Source: Arthrobacter globiformis (GTDB taxonomy: Bacteria > Actinomycetota > Actinomycetes > Actinomycetales > Micrococcaceae). Taken from it: 64,000 nucleotides of DNA. Location of the stretch: assembly GCF_030818015.1 (NCBI RefSeq), contig NZ_JAUSZX010000001.1, forward strand, positions 4,340,001 through 4,404,000, given 5' to 3'. Shown in pieces: positions 11,778 to 21,833 of the stretch. The translations under genes were made by a program, and so were the position numbers. The notes below the pieces were generated by a model. It was not told the origin of the DNA and searched no databases. It was given only the letters and a program-made list of their open reading frames with translations. Every line of letters starts with the position of its first letter. Position 1 is the first letter of the stretch.

Positions 11778-11962
11778 AGATGCTCCTTCCGACAGCTGCA
11801 CCGTTGCAGCCGCCATTACGACCCCCAATTGCCAACACGACATATCCGACGTTAGCCGCCATTCACTGGACGAACCACCCCTACTACCGGGTAGTATCCG
11901 GCTGCACCCAGACCAAACGCCCCGGTCCGGGCGCCCGGTGCGGCATGGCCTAGGCTGATTCC

Positions 11963-12571
11963 ATGACCGCCTCCCCCCTTCCCCAGGCCACGGGCGTGCT
12001 GCTGGCGGCGGGTGCCGGCACCCGCCTGGGCCGCGGCCCGAAGGCGCTGCTTCCGTTCCGGGGACGCACCCTCGTGGAGGTCCTGGCGGACATGCTGGTC
12101 GACGGCGGCTGCCGGGGGGTTGTGGTGGTGCTCGGCGCGGGCGCCGGGGACGTCCGGGGGCGGACTGACCTGGCCCGTCACACTGTGGTGGAGAACCGGG
12201 AGTGGACCGGCGGAATGGGCAGTTCGTTCCAGACGGGGCTGGACCGCGCACCCCCGGAAGACCATGTGCTGGTGGCGCTCGTGGACCAGCCCGGGCTGAC
12301 CGCGGAAACTGTCGCCCGGCTGTTGCGGGAACACCGGCCGGGCAGGGTGACTACCGCCGCCTACGCCGATGCTTCCGGGCAGCTCCGGCGCGGCCATCCG
12401 CTGCTGCTCGACGCAACGCTGCGCGCGGAAGCTGCGGCGTCGGCGGGCGGGGACGTCGGTGCCCGGTTTTTCCTGCAGGCCCACCCGGAGCTGGTCGACC
12501 TGGTGGACTGCTCCGACCAGTCCCGCGGCGAAGACCTCGACACCCCGGACCAGCTGCACCTGCTCGGCTAG
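11963..12571 (+). CDS. Molybdenum-cofactor nucleotidyltransferase (MocA/MobA-like)
   Basis: The 202-residue protein has the nucleotidyltransferase signature LLAAGAGTRLGRGPKAL (about residues 13-29), the GMGSSFQTGL block (about 76-85) and ALVDQPGL (about 99-106). These are typical of MocA, which makes the cytosine dinucleotide form of the molybdenum cofactor, or of related MobA-like proteins. A xanthine dehydrogenase operon lies a few kilobases away, so maturation of that enzyme is the likely role. CTP versus GTP specificity is inferred. Confidence 0.8.
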   Translation: MTASPLPQATGVLLAAGAGTRLGRGPKALLPFRGRTLVEVLADMLVDGGCRGVVVVLGAGAGDVRGRTDLARHTVVENREWTGGMGSSFQTGLDRAPPEDHVLVALVDQPGLTAETVARLLREHRPGRVTTAAYADASGQLRRGHPLLLDATLRAEAAASAGGDVGARFFLQAHPELVDLVDCSDQSRGEDLDTPDQLHLLG

Positions 12572-12604
12572 TTCAGCGACGGGCGAGGGCGGCGCGGCGG
12601 GCAG

Positions 12605-13255
12605 TCACTGAAAGTTCCCCGCCGCTAGAAGCTCCTGCAGTCCCTGCTTGAAGCGGACCCTCCCGCCATGGGCCGGATGCCTGATTTTCGGCACATCCAC
12701 GCCGCCGCGGCGGAGGCTGGTGTATGCAACGTTCCCCACGGCCACCACGGTTTCGATGGGAAAGATCCCTCTCAGGGCCTGCCAGAACGGGGTGCCCAGC
12801 GCCGCTTCCGCGGGTGTGGGCGTGCGGTTGGACAGCGGCTGTCCCGGCACATGCGTATGCCAAGGGCAGGCACTCCACAGCAAAGGGAGGAAGCCGAGCT
12901 CGGCCAGGACTTCCCACATCACCGTGGCCGTCGGTTCGGCGGCGACGCCGGCGGCCTCTGGCGGCAGCACATACCCTTTTCCTGTCCCGAAAAGCCCGAA
13001 GGGATTGGCTGCCCCCTCGAACATGGGGCGGTTGGTGAAGGGAACACCCGTGATCCGCATGCCCCGGAAGCCCGGCGCCTCCCCCACCAGCAGCACCTTC
13101 GGGGCCCGGTCCAGCATGTCGCTGAGATAGACCAAGAGGTTTTGCCGGCGCAGGGCATTGGCGGGAACCGAGTGGTCGAAGAAGTTGGTGCACCCCGGCC
13201 CGGTTTCGACGGCGGCGAGCCGGTCAGTGAAGTCTTCGATCGACGATGAGGTCAT
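12605..13255 (-). CDS. Uracil-DNA-glycosylase superfamily protein
   Basis: The 216-residue protein has the glycosylase-fold motif LLVGEAPGFRGMRITGVPF (about residues 55-73), where family 4/5 enzymes carry GEAPG, and the second motif around KIRHPAHGG (about 188-196), which resembles HPSPL/HPxx loops. The overall pattern, including FTNRPMFE and WSACPWHTH, matches a small actinobacterial uracil-DNA-glycosylase-like group. Base excision of uracil is a family inference. The cysteines needed for the 4Fe-4S cluster of family 4/5 enzymes are not evident, so it may be a divergent non-FeS member. Confidence 0.72.
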   Translation of the reverse strand: MTSSSIEDFTDRLAAVETGPGCTNFFDHSVPANALRRQNLLVYLSDMLDRAPKVLLVGEAPGFRGMRITGVPFTNRPMFEGAANPFGLFGTGKGYVLPPEAAGVAAEPTATVMWEVLAELGFLPLLWSACPWHTHVPGQPLSNRTPTPAEAALGTPFWQALRGIFPIETVVAVGNVAYTSLRRGGVDVPKIRHPAHGGRVRFKQGLQELLAAGNFQ

Positions 13256-13285
13256 GCGCCCGCCTCCCCTTCGCCCGCGTTGCTG

Positions 13286-14266
13286 TTACCAGCGGGGGTG
13301 GACAGCCTCGCGGAAGTAGTGGTCGTAGATCCAGCGCACGCCTTCGTCGAACTCCGGGCTGAGTACTGTGCCGCCCGCGGCTGCATTGGCCCTCGCCTGC
13401 TCCACGGATCGGGCACCGGGAATGACCGACGTGACGCCGTCCTGCGCGGCGACCCACGCGATGGCCGCCTGCGCGGTTCCGGAGCCCTCCGGTACCAGCT
13501 GTTCGAACTCGGCCACGGCTTTGAGCCCCAGCTCGTAGTCCACCCCGGAGAAGGTCTCTCCGACGTCGAAGGCGTTCCCGGCGCGGTTGTAGTTGCGGTG
13601 GTCGTTTTCGGCGAACGTGGTGTCCTTGGTGTACTTCCCGGACAGCAGGCCGGAGGCGAGCGGAACCCGGGCGATGATGCCCACCCCGGCGGCCTTTGCG
13701 GCGGGAAGAACCTCCTCCAGCGGCTTGAGCCGGAAGGCGTTCAGGATGATCTGCACGGACGCCGTGCCCTCGTGCCGCAGGGCTTCGAGGGCCTCGTCGG
13801 TCCGCTCCACGCTGACGCCGTAGTTCCGAATGGCCCCCTCGGCGACGAGGGTGTCCAGGGCGTCGTACACCTCGGCCCGGCTGTACACGGCGGTGGGCGG
13901 GCAATGCAGTTGGACCAGGTCCAGGGCGTCGGTGCGAAGGTTGCGGCGCGACCGGTCCACCCATTCGCGGAAGTTTGCCAGGTTGTAGTTTTCCGGGCGC
14001 TGCTCCAGCCTGCGGCCCATCTTCGTGGCCACCGTGATGCCCGTGCCCGGGTTGTCGGCGAGGAACGCTCCGATGGCCTGCTCGCTGCGGCCGTCCCCGT
14101 AGACGTCAGCGGTGTCGAAGAAGGTCACGCCGGCCTCCGCCGAGGCGGCGAGGATGGCCTGCGCCTGGGCCGGGTCAACGTTGCCCCAGTCCGCGCCGAG
14201 CTGCCAGGTTCCCAGTCCCACGACTGAAACGTTCCGTCCGGTCTTGCCTAAGATGCGCTGTTCCAT
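13286..14266 (-). CDS. Aldo/keto reductase
   Basis: A 326-residue NADPH-dependent oxidoreductase of the AKR superfamily. Visible are GLGTWQLGADWG near the N-terminus, the catalytic FFDTADVYGDGRSE (Asp/Tyr, about residues 48-61), a Lys in TVATKMGRRL (about 80), and the NADPH-binding end AIAWVAAQDGVTSVIPGARS (about 264-283). Start ATG 14266 gives MEQRILGKTGRN, the common family N-terminus; a TTG at 14287 is possible but less likely. Substrate unknown. A 13-bp-arm palindrome separates it from the upstream xdh gene. Confidence 0.88.
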   Translation of the reverse strand: MEQRILGKTGRNVSVVGLGTWQLGADWGNVDPAQAQAILAASAEAGVTFFDTADVYGDGRSEQAIGAFLADNPGTGITVATKMGRRLEQRPENYNLANFREWVDRSRRNLRTDALDLVQLHCPPTAVYSRAEVYDALDTLVAEGAIRNYGVSVERTDEALEALRHEGTASVQIILNAFRLKPLEEVLPAAKAAGVGIIARVPLASGLLSGKYTKDTTFAENDHRNYNRAGNAFDVGETFSGVDYELGLKAVAEFEQLVPEGSGTAQAAIAWVAAQDGVTSVIPGARSVEQARANAAAGGTVLSPEFDEGVRWIYDHYFREAVHPRW

Positions 14267-14292
14267 CCCCCGACTATATGTTGCCAACCCCG

Positions 14293-14348
14293 CGCGGAGT
14301 CACTTCACGCGCTCCGTTGCGGCTCACGGGGCGAAAAGTGACTCCGCG
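14293..14348. repeat. Intergenic palindrome with one arm inside the xdh coding end
   Basis: CGCGGAGTCACTT (14293-14305) is perfectly complementary to 14336-14348, a 13-bp stem with a 30-base loop. The right arm lies in the last codons of the fused xdh gene (SLF region), the left arm in the intergenic space before the aldo/keto reductase. It may terminate the xdh transcript. Confidence 0.6.
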
Positions 14349-17200
14349 TTGCCTGGACCAGCGGGAACGCTGCCCTCGGGAACGCTGCCCGCCGCAGGAA
14401 CGAGTCCCGCCTCCTTCAGCCCCAGGTAGATCTTGTCCCGGGCGATCGGCAGCTCGGCGAACCGCACGCCGGTGGCATTCCGGATGGCATTGGCCAGCGC
14501 CGGCGCCACGGGGTTGAAGGGGCTTTCGCTCATGGACTTGGCCCCGAGCGGTCCCAGGGTGTCGTTCGTGTCGGCGAAGTACACCTCGCTGCGCGGCACG
14601 TCGGCGAAGGACGGGATGTGGTACTGCCGGAGGATATCCGTGGTGACCCGGCCGGCGTCATCCACCCGGACTTCCTCGTAGAGGGCCGCACCCAGGGCCT
14701 GGGCAATCCCGCCCTCGATCTGGCCCCGGCACTGCCGCGGGTTCACCACGACGCCGGCGTCCGCCGCCTGCACGCTCTGCAGGATCCGCAGCTCACCTGT
14801 CCCGGTGTTCACAGCCACGCGGAAACCATGGACGTTGAAGGCCACCGAGCGCGGCGTTCCGCCCCAGCGCCCCTCGGCCTCGAGTTCTATCCCGGTCTGC
14901 CGGGCGGCGTCGAACAGTTCGGTCAGCGGCACCCGGGTTCCCTCGCAGACGACGGCGTCGCCGTCGAGCACGCACCCGGATGCCTGGATCTGCCGGACGC
15001 CGGCGGCGAACGCCCGGATCCGGACGGCCAGTTCCTCGGCGGCGGCCAGCGTGGCCTTGCCGGCCACCACGGTGCCGGCAGAGCCGAAGGCACCGGTGTC
15101 ATGCTCGATCAGGTCCGTGTCGGACTGCCGGACGGCGACCCGTGCAGCCACAGTGGACAGCGCCGTCGCCGCCAGCTGCGCGTGGACCGTGGTGGTGCCG
15201 TTGCCGAATTCGGCGGTTCCGACGTCGGCGGCGTACGTTCCGTCGGCCAGGAGCCGGAGCCTGGAATGGGCGAAGTGGCCCCGCGGCGGCACGGTGTCGA
15301 TCATGGACAGCGCCGTGCCCTCCCCCGTGACCCAGTCCGGTCCCAGGTCGTCGAGGCCGGCGGACCGGTAGCGTTCGCGGCCGCGTTCCAGCGCATCCTG
15401 CACCAGGCGGGTGCACTGGTCCAGCCCGTAGCTGCCGTAATGGACGTCCTCCTCCGGCTCGGAATGGGTGGAGAGCATGTGGTCGCCCTCGCGGACCATG
15501 TTGCGGCGGCGGAATTCCAGCGCGTCCATGCCGACGCCCTCGGCCAGTTCGTCGATAGCCGATTCGATGGCGAAGATCATCTGGCTGAGCCCGTAGCCGC
15601 GGAAGGCGCCGGACGGCACGGTGTTCGTGTAGACCGCGGCCGCGTCGACCTTCTTGTTGGCGCACTTGTAGACGGCCAGGGATTCACCGCAGCCGTGGAA
15701 CATGACCCCGGGGGCGTGGTTGCCGTAGGCCCCCGTGTTGGTGAGGACGTCCAGCTGCAGCGCCGTGAGCCTGCCGTCATTGCTCGCTCCGGCCTTGAGC
15801 TTGATGGTGAACGGGTGGCGCGTGGTGCTGGCCGTGAACTGCTCCGTCCGGGTGAACTCCAGCTGCACGGGCCGCCGCAGTTTCAGGGCCGCGAGCGCGG
15901 CGATGTCCTCCGTCAGGACCTCCTGCTTTCCGCCGAAGCCGCCGCCCACCCGGCCCGCCACCACGTGCACCTGGTCTTCCGGCAGCCCGAACAGGCGGCA
16001 GAGCGTGCGGCGCACCAGGAACGGAACCTGGCTGGACGTGCGAATATGCAGCCGGCCGTCGTCGTCCACCGAGGCGATGGAGGCGTGGGTTTCCAGCGCC
16101 ACGTGCTGGACGCGCTGGGTCCGGTAGGTCTGCTCATGGATGAAGTCGGCCGTCGCGAAGCCGTCGCTGACGCTGCCAAGCTCGGAGTGCAGCTCGGCCA
16201 CGATGTTCCGATCCGGCTGGGCGATCCGCGCCGTACTGGCATCCTTGTCCCCGTGCAGGGCTGGCGCGCCGGGCAGGATGGCGTCCTGCGGGGTGAACAC
16301 CGCAGGCAGTTCCTGGTACTCCACGCGCACCGCGCGGACGCCGGCTTCCGCTGCCCCCACCGATTCGGCGACGACGGCCGCCACGCGCTGGCCGCGGAAC
16401 CTCACCACAGTGTCCAGCAGCCGGGTGTCGTCGGGGTCGTCGGTGTAGAGCTCGTGCTGAGCGCTGGAATACAGCTGGTCCGGGGCGTCCTTGGCGGTGA
16501 GCACGGCCACGACTCCCGGCACCTCCATGGCCGCCGCGGTGTCGATGGACAGGACCCTGGCGTGCGCATGCGGTGAACGCACGAGCTTCATGTGCAGCAG
16601 GCCGGGCAGCGCCTCGGCCGGGACGTCCAGCGTGTAGCGGGCCTGCCCGGTGACCACTGCGCGGCTGGCGGGGGCCGGAACGTTGTCACCCAGCCGGCCG
16701 GGCTCCGGGGCGGGCTGGCCCTCGGCGGCGATGCCCGAGCCGGGGCCTTCAGGGGCCGGGTGGCCTTCGTGGCCGCAGACGGCGTCCGCGATGGCCCGGT
16801 AGCCGGTGCAGCGGCACAGGTTGCCCTTCAGGTTGCGCGGCAGGTTTTCCTTCTGTGCGTCGTCGAACGTGGCTGCCGTCATCACCATGCCCGCGGTGCA
16901 GAAGCCGCACTGGAAGCCCTGGCGCTCCAGGAACTGCTGCTGGACCGGGTGCAGGTCTGCTCCCGGGTTCGTGGCTGCGAGGCCTTCGATCGTGGTGACG
17001 GCGTGGCCCTCCGCGCGCACGGCCGGGTAGATGCAGCTGTGCACCGGGGTGCCATCCACGTGCACGGTGCAGGCTCCGCAGTCGCCGCCGTCGCAGCCCT
17101 TCTTGACGCCGAGGTTGCCCTGCTCCCGGAGGAACGTGCGCAGGCACTGGCCGGGCCGCGGCTGAGCCTGCACCGGCGCGCCGTTGATTTCCATGGCCAT
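14324..17200 (-). CDS. Xanthine dehydrogenase, fused 2Fe-2S and molybdenum-binding subunit
   Basis: The 958-residue protein carries two subunits in one chain. Residues 1-150 are the ferredoxin-like and helical [2Fe-2S] domains, with [15 protein letters not shown] and QCGFCTAGM plus NLCRCTGY cysteines. A Pro/Gly/Ala linker (about 155-180) joins the molybdenum domain, which shows [19 protein letters not shown] and a C-terminal GAKSMSESP with the likely catalytic Glu. The FAD subunit is separate, ending 2 bases upstream. Start ATG 17200 follows GAGAGGGG. The enzyme would oxidise hypoxanthine/xanthine to urate. The C-terminus has a 15-bp tandem duplication ([10 protein letters not shown]). Confidence 0.92.
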   Translation of the reverse strand: MAMEINGAPVQAQPRPGQCLRTFLREQGNLGVKKGCDGGDCGACTVHVDGTPVHSCIYPAVRAEGHAVTTIEGLAATNPGADLHPVQQQFLERQGFQCGFCTAGMVMTAATFDDAQKENLPRNLKGNLCRCTGYRAIADAVCGHEGHPAPEGPGSGIAAEGQPAPEPGRLGDNVPAPASRAVVTGQARYTLDVPAEALPGLLHMKLVRSPHAHARVLSIDTAAAMEVPGVVAVLTAKDAPDQLYSSAQHELYTDDPDDTRLLDTVVRFRGQRVAAVVAESVGAAEAGVRAVRVEYQELPAVFTPQDAILPGAPALHGDKDASTARIAQPDRNIVAELHSELGSVSDGFATADFIHEQTYRTQRVQHVALETHASIASVDDDGRLHIRTSSQVPFLVRRTLCRLFGLPEDQVHVVAGRVGGGFGGKQEVLTEDIAALAALKLRRPVQLEFTRTEQFTASTTRHPFTIKLKAGASNDGRLTALQLDVLTNTGAYGNHAPGVMFHGCGESLAVYKCANKKVDAAAVYTNTVPSGAFRGYGLSQMIFAIESAIDELAEGVGMDALEFRRRNMVREGDHMLSTHSEPEEDVHYGSYGLDQCTRLVQDALERGRERYRSAGLDDLGPDWVTGEGTALSMIDTVPPRGHFAHSRLRLLADGTYAADVGTAEFGNGTTTVHAQLAATALSTVAARVAVRQSDTDLIEHDTGAFGSAGTVVAGKATLAAAEELAVRIRAFAAGVRQIQASGCVLDGDAVVCEGTRVPLTELFDAARQTGIELEAEGRWGGTPRSVAFNVHGFRVAVNTGTGELRILQSVQAADAGVVVNPRQCRGQIEGGIAQALGAALYEEVRVDDAGRVTTDILRQYHIPSFADVPRSEVYFADTNDTLGPLGAKSMSESPFNPVAPALANAIRNATGVRFAELPIARDKIYLGLKEAGLVPAAGSVPEGSVPAGPGNAESLFAP

Positions 17201-17202
17201 GC

Positions 17203-18144
17203 TCAGGCCCCTCTCTTCGTCTGCCGGGCCGGCTGCTGCCGCATCTGCGTCTGCTGCGGCGGCCAGAAGTCGCCTGACACTGTTGCCGGCGCTCCGGCGG
17301 GCAGGCCCAGTTCTGTCCGGATTTCTTCGGCCAGGCGGTGCGTCATATCGCGGCGCCACGCAGGCAGCCCGTGGATGTCGTCGTGGTAAAGGTCCGCCGG
17401 GACGGCGGCTTCAAGTTCGTCCGCCAGCTCCGGCGCGTCCGGCAGGGACGCGAACCGCAGCTGCAGGGGCCGTTTGGTGGCGGCGGTGACGGTGAGCGTG
17501 AACCGGCCGCCGCCGTCGAGCCTTCCGATGAGCAGCACCCCGGACCTGCCGAGGTTGCTCAGCGAGAGCCGGCGGAACGCCACCCGGGAGGACAGGGCCG
17601 ACGCCGGCAGGCTGACGCTGCGGAGCAGCTCACCGGGTGCCAGTGCGTTTTGCCCGTCCCCGGTGATGAAGTCTGCCACCGGGAGCTCCCGGCGGGAGCC
17701 TCCCGGGCCGAGGATTGTGGCCGTGCCGTCCAGTCCTGCGCACAGCGAGATAATGGGGCCGGCTGGCAGGGACGTGCACAGGTTGCCGCCGACGGTGGAC
17801 ATGTTCCAGACCTTGAAGGACGCCACGAAGGAGTCGCAGCAGGGCCGGATCAGGTCCAGGCCAGGCCAGTCTCCCGCGCCGGCGCCATGTTCGGCCAGCG
17901 CATCGGGGAGCGCGTACAGCTCGGCGATGGTGCAGGTGGCGGCGAGCTCTATACCATCCGCCGTCACCGTGACAGCCTGCCAGCCGGCTGAGCCGAGGTC
18001 CAGCAAGCGCCGCAGCGGCTCGGGGCCGAAGGCGGTGCTGCCGTAGGAAAAGAGGACGGTGCCGCCCGCGAGCCAGGCGTCGCCTTCGCGCCAGTCGGCG
18101 GGGTCGGTGGTGCGGACCACCGCCTCGATGGTGTTCATGTCCAT
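17203..18144 (-). CDS. Xanthine dehydrogenase FAD-binding subunit
   Basis: A 313-residue FAD_binding_5 / CO-dehydrogenase-flavoprotein-type protein. The FAD-binding segments are [13 protein letters not shown] (about residues 24-36) and [15 protein letters not shown] (about 115-129), and the C-terminal domain contains [14 protein letters not shown]. It passes electrons from the fused FeS-Mo subunit to NAD or another acceptor. Start ATG 18144 overlaps the end of xdhC by 10 bases and the stop is 2 bases before the next gene, so translation of all three is probably coupled. Confidence 0.88.
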   Translation of the reverse strand: MDMNTIEAVVRTTDPADWREGDAWLAGGTVLFSYGSTAFGPEPLRRLLDLGSAGWQAVTVTADGIELAATCTIAELYALPDALAEHGAGAGDWPGLDLIRPCCDSFVASFKVWNMSTVGGNLCTSLPAGPIISLCAGLDGTATILGPGGSRRELPVADFITGDGQNALAPGELLRSVSLPASALSSRVAFRRLSLSNLGRSGVLLIGRLDGGGRFTLTVTAATKRPLQLRFASLPDAPELADELEAAVPADLYHDDIHGLPAWRRDMTHRLAEEIRTELGLPAGAPATVSGDFWPPQQTQMRQQPARQTKRGA

Positions 18145-19580
18145 GCGATCTCCTGGGATGCCTGCTCTGTACTGAATGCCGGTTCTGCGTGAGCGCTCCC
18201 GGCTTCGGGAAGGGAATGGATGGGTCCGGTGCCGTCCCGCAGTGGAGTGCAGGCGACGGCACCGCTGCGCGCCGCGATCAGCTCCGCGGTGATGGAGACG
18301 GCCACTTCCGCCGGTGTGACGGCACCGAGGTCCAGGCCGATCGGCGAATGCAGCCGTGCCAGCTTCTCCGGTGCCACGCCGGCCTCGAGCAACCCGTCGA
18401 TGCGCTGCCGGTGGCTGCGGCGCGAGCCCAGGGCGCCGACGAAAGCAACATCAAGTTCCAGGGCTTCCTGCAGCAACGGGATGTCGAACTTGGGATCGTG
18501 GGTGAGGACGCAGATGACCGAGCGGGAGTCGATCCGGCCTGCTGCGGCTTCCGCGGCGAGATACCGGTGTGGCCAGTCGGTGGCCACCTCGTCCGCGGCG
18601 GCGAAACGCTCCTGCGCTGCGAACGCCGGCCGGGCATCGCACAGCGTGACGCGGTAGCCGAGCAGCTTCGCGGCCGGTACCAGCGCCGCGCCGAAGTCGT
18701 TGGCGCCAAACACCAGCAGCCGGGCCTGCGGCAGGCGACTCTCCACCAGCAGCGTCACGGGTTCGGGCGACGCCACCCCGCCATCAGTACCGCGGGCGCC
18801 ACGGCCAGAAACACCACAGCCCTGCGGCGGAGCCAGCCGGACCAGCCCCGTCCGGCCGCCGCGCAGCAGCGGTTCGAGCTGGGCCGCTGCCGCCAGGAGT
18901 GCTTCCCATCTGGCCCCAGCGTCCAGGTTCAAAGCGTCCAGCCCCAGCAGGGCCGCGAGCTCAGCCGATCCCGCAACCTCGAAGGCGCCAGGATCCGGAA
19001 CTACGACGACGGAAGGCGGCTGTGTCCGCGCCGTCACCTCTGTTCCGGCTCCCGGAGTTCCGGTAGCCTGAGCGCCGGCAGCCTGAGCGCCGGCAGCCTG
19101 AGCGCCGGCAGCCTGAGCGCCGGCAGCCCCCAATGCGCTGCCGGACACGGTCCCGCCGGAAATGCTCCTGCCAGACGCACCGTCGATTCGCCGGATCAGG
19201 GCCAGCGGCCGTCCGGGGTCCCCGGCGGCAAACTTGCGGAGGTCCCCGAGCCCGGCGGCGTTGCCATCCAAGGGCTGGATGTGGACCTCCAATTCACCGC
19301 CGCAGGTGAGCCCGACGGCAAATGCGTCCTCGCTACTGAAGCCGAACGCCTCAAGGCGGGTGCCGCCGTCGGCCATCACTTCCAGCGCCGAGGCAACCAC
19401 GGCCGCTTCAACACAGCCGCCGGAGAGGCTGCCGAGTATCTCGCCGGATTCGGACACCAGCATGGAGGTCCCTGTCGGCCGCGGCACGGAGCCGCTGGCG
19501 GTGATGATGGTGGCGACGGCGCACCGTTCCCCGGAGGCCGCCGGGCGCCAGCCGGCCAGAGAAGGCATCAGATCCAGCAT
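18135..19580 (-). CDS. xdhC: XdhC family molybdenum-enzyme maturation protein
   Basis: The 481-residue protein is the XdhC/CoxI chaperone that delivers or sulfurates the molybdenum cofactor for xanthine dehydrogenase. The N-terminal CoxI part shows GERCAVATIITASGSVPRP and GSLSGGCVEAAV (about residues 17-60). The Rossmann XdhC_C part starts near 270 (LLVFGANDFGAALVPAAKLLGY) and includes VICVLTHDPKFDIPLL. Between them lies a non-conserved linker with four perfect 15-bp repeats encoding AGAQA units. The family is usually about 250-380 residues, so the linker makes this one long. Confidence 0.9.
   Translation of the reverse strand: MLDLMPSLAGWRPAASGERCAVATIITASGSVPRPTGTSMLVSESGEILGSLSGGCVEAAVVASALEVMADGGTRLEAFGFSSEDAFAVGLTCGGELEVHIQPLDGNAAGLGDLRKFAAGDPGRPLALIRRIDGASGRSISGGTVSGSALGAAGAQAAGAQAAGAQAAGAQATGTPGAGTEVTARTQPPSVVVVPDPGAFEVAGSAELAALLGLDALNLDAGARWEALLAAAAQLEPLLRGGRTGLVRLAPPQGCGVSGRGARGTDGGVASPEPVTLLVESRLPQARLLVFGANDFGAALVPAAKLLGYRVTLCDARPAFAAQERFAAADEVATDWPHRYLAAEAAAGRIDSRSVICVLTHDPKFDIPLLQEALELDVAFVGALGSRRSHRQRIDGLLEAGVAPEKLARLHSPIGLDLGAVTPAEVAVSITAELIAARSGAVACTPLRDGTGPIHSLPEAGSAHAEPAFSTEQASQEIAWT
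19066..19125. repeat. 15-bp VNTR inside xdhC
   Basis: GCCTGAGCGCCGGCA is repeated four times without change from 19066 to 19125. On the coding (minus) strand it encodes repeated AGAQA in the XdhC interdomain linker, so copy-number change would be in frame and tolerated. Confidence 0.9.
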
Positions 19581-19668
19581 GGCAGCACTCCCTCTTTCCG
19601 TGCGATGGTGCCCATATTCTCGTTCCTATCCTTGGTAGTTGAAAGCGTTTGGACGCCGGTCCGGCCCA

Positions 19669-19730
19669 GCGACGCGCAAACGGTCCGGGGATGCGCGGAT
19701 TCCCGTGTCCTCCGGCCGTTTGCGCGTCGC
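19669..19730. repeat. Large intergenic palindrome between xdhC and purine permease gene
   Basis: GCGACGCGCAAACGG (19669-19683) is perfectly complementary to 19716-19730, a 15-bp stem with a 32-base loop. Both flanking genes run on the minus strand (permease ends 19767, xdhC starts 19580). It may act as a partial terminator or RNA-stabilising element within the operon. Confidence 0.65.
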
Positions 19731-19766
19731 GGTGCATTTTCCGCGTCCCGGCGCCTGTTTCGGGTC

Positions 19767-21323
19767 TTACGCCCCGAGCAGTGCGCTGACCGGACCCCGC
19801 GCGAAGTAGACCACGAAGCCCGCGGTGACCACCCACATCAGCGGGTGAATCTTCTTCGCCTTGCCGGAGGCCGCGCCGATCACGGCCCAGCTCACGAAGC
19901 CCACGCCGATGCCATTGGCGATCGAATAGCTCAGCGGCATGGTGACGATCGTCAGGAAGGCCGGCAGTGCCACCGCGAACTTGGTGAACTTGATCTCGCG
20001 GATCTGCGCCATCATCATCGCGCCCACCACCACCAGGGCGGCGGCTGCCACCTCAAGCGGCACCACGCTGGTGAGCGGGGTGAGGAACATGGACCCCAGG
20101 AATAGCGCTCCGGTGACCACCGAGGCCAGCCCGGTGCGTGCCCCCTCGCCGATCCCCGCAGCGGAGTCGATGTACACGGTGTTGGAGGAACCCGACGTCG
20201 CGCCGCCCATCACCGCACCCACGCCTTCGACGATGAAGGCGGACTTGAGCCGGGGGAACGTGCCGTCCTTGTGGGCCACGCCCGCGCTCTTCGCCAGCCC
20301 GGTCATGGTGCCCATCGCGTCGAAGAAGTTGGTGAAGACGAGCGTGAACACCAGCATCGTCGCGGCCAGGCCGCCGATCCGGCCGAAGGCGCCGAACAGG
20401 TCGAACTGACCCACGAGGCCAAGATCCGGCGCAGAGACTAGATGGCCCGACAGCACCGGCGTGTTCAGGTGCCAGCCGCCCGGGTTCGTTTCGCTGGCGG
20501 GGCCGATGTGCAGGAATGCCTCGACGACGGCGGCCAGAGCCGTGGTGGCAACGATGCCGATGAGCAGGCCGCCCTGGACCTTCCGTGCCACCAGGATACC
20601 CATGGCCAGCAGGCCCACGATGAACACCATGGTGGGCATGGAGGTGATGGAGCCGTTGTCGCCGAGCTGGACCGGCGGTCCGCCGGCCGTGGCCTTGACG
20701 AAGCCCGAGTCCACGAAGCCGATGAAGGCGATGAACAGGCCGATGCCCACCGTGATGGCGGCCTTCAGTTCCTTGGGCACGGCCCGGAAAATCGCGGTCC
20801 GCGCGCCGGTGACACCAAACAGGACGATCAGGATGCCGTTGATGACCACCAGGCCCATGGCCTCGGCCCAGGTGACTTCCTGGATCACCGCCACGGCAAG
20901 GAAGGAGTTGATGCCCAGCCCGGCCGCCAGGCCGAATGGCAGGTTGGCGATCAGGCCGAACGCGATGGTCATGACACCGGCTGTCAGCCCGGTGACGGCG
21001 CCCACCTGCGCGGCTGAAAGCCAGCCGCCGGCGACGTCAGTCGGGGCGTTGTCCGCGCTGAAGCCGCCCAGGATCAGCGGATTCAGGATGACGATGTAGG
21101 CCATCGTGAAGAAGGTGACCAGCCCGCCCCGCACTTCCCGGGCCACGGTGGAACCGCGCCGGGTGATGTGGAAGAAGCGGTCAAGGAACGAGGTCGACGC
21201 CGGGGGCTTGGGGCCGTTGCCCCGCTGTGCCTTTCCGGTTGCCGGGTACATTTCGAGTGCCGCTGTCTGCCCTGCACCCTGAAGCGCAGCCTGCTGTTCA
21301 GCGGTATTGTCCAGGATTGTCAT
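19767..21323 (-). CDS. NCS2-family purine permease (AzgA/GhxP-like)
   Basis: A 518-residue guanine/hypoxanthine-type transporter with about 12-14 membrane segments. The sequence following the soluble N-terminus, FLDRFFHITRRGSTVAREVRGGLVTFFTMAYIVILNP, is the AzgA-family signature. GTSGSSNTVYIDSAAG and TNFFDAMGTMTGLA are also characteristic substrate-site segments. ATG 21323 or the in-frame GTG 21332 may start it. It is the second gene after guanine deaminase and precedes xdhC, so the operon imports and oxidises guanine/hypoxanthine/xanthine. Confidence 0.9.
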   Translation of the reverse strand: MTILDNTAEQQAALQGAGQTAALEMYPATGKAQRGNGPKPPASTSFLDRFFHITRRGSTVAREVRGGLVTFFTMAYIVILNPLILGGFSADNAPTDVAGGWLSAAQVGAVTGLTAGVMTIAFGLIANLPFGLAAGLGINSFLAVAVIQEVTWAEAMGLVVINGILIVLFGVTGARTAIFRAVPKELKAAITVGIGLFIAFIGFVDSGFVKATAGGPPVQLGDNGSITSMPTMVFIVGLLAMGILVARKVQGGLLIGIVATTALAAVVEAFLHIGPASETNPGGWHLNTPVLSGHLVSAPDLGLVGQFDLFGAFGRIGGLAATMLVFTLVFTNFFDAMGTMTGLAKSAGVAHKDGTFPRLKSAFIVEGVGAVMGGATSGSSNTVYIDSAAGIGEGARTGLASVVTGALFLGSMFLTPLTSVVPLEVAAAALVVVGAMMMAQIREIKFTKFAVALPAFLTIVTMPLSYSIANGIGVGFVSWAVIGAASGKAKKIHPLMWVVTAGFVVYFARGPVSALLGA

Positions 21324-21338
21324 TTCAGCCACCGGGCC

Positions 21339-21833
21339 CTAGTAGTCAATCCTGGAGTCGAGCGTGTTCCAGGTGTTGAACGGCTCCAGGATGGCCGGGG
21401 CTTCGGGGTGACCCAGCTCCAGCTTGGAGACCGGCATCAGGGCGTGCCGGTCCTCGTTGTCGAAGTACTCGTAGAAGACGGCGTCGTCGAAGCCCACGGA
21501 GGCAGCGTCGTGCCGGTCGGCGGCGAAAACCACGCTGTCGATGCGGGCCCAGAGCGCCGAGGCGAGGCACATGGGGCACGGCTCGCAGCTGCTGTAGAGG
21601 GTGGCCCCGCGGAGGTCAAAGGTGCCCAGCCCGCTGCATGCGCGGCGGATGGCGGTGACCTCGGCGTGGGCGGTGGGATCGTTGTCGGCGGTGACCCGGT
21701 TGACGCCGTCGAACGTCTGCCCGTCGGCGGTGACGATCACAGCGCCGAACGGGCCGCCGCTGTTCAGGACGTTGGCGGTTGCCAACCGGATGGACCTGGC
21801 CAGGAATGCCTCGGCCGTGACGGTGGTACTCAT
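21339..21833 (-). CDS. guaD: Guanine deaminase (nucleoside deaminase family)
   Basis: The 164-residue protein is a cytidine-deaminase-fold enzyme. The zinc motif is HAEVTAIRRA (His/Glu, about residues 59-68) with SSCEPCPMCLAS (PCxxC, about 88-99). The C-terminal FYEYFDNED resembles the B. subtilis GuaD type. It would convert guanine to xanthine, feeding the xanthine dehydrogenase encoded downstream in the same minus-strand operon. Start ATG 21833 follows GGGAG. It is transcribed from a region with a perfect IclR-type palindrome and a structured leader. Confidence 0.85.
   Translation of the reverse strand: MSTTVTAEAFLARSIRLATANVLNSGGPFGAVIVTADGQTFDGVNRVTADNDPTAHAEVTAIRRACSGLGTFDLRGATLYSSCEPCPMCLASALWARIDSVVFAADRHDAASVGFDDAVFYEYFDNEDRHALMPVSKLELGHPEAPAILEPFNTWNTLDSRIDY

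Noticed and set aside
14618..16576. 652-codon plus-strand frame over the fused xdh gene
   Set aside because: Antisense shadow of a clear xanthine dehydrogenase with all cofactor motifs on the minus strand.
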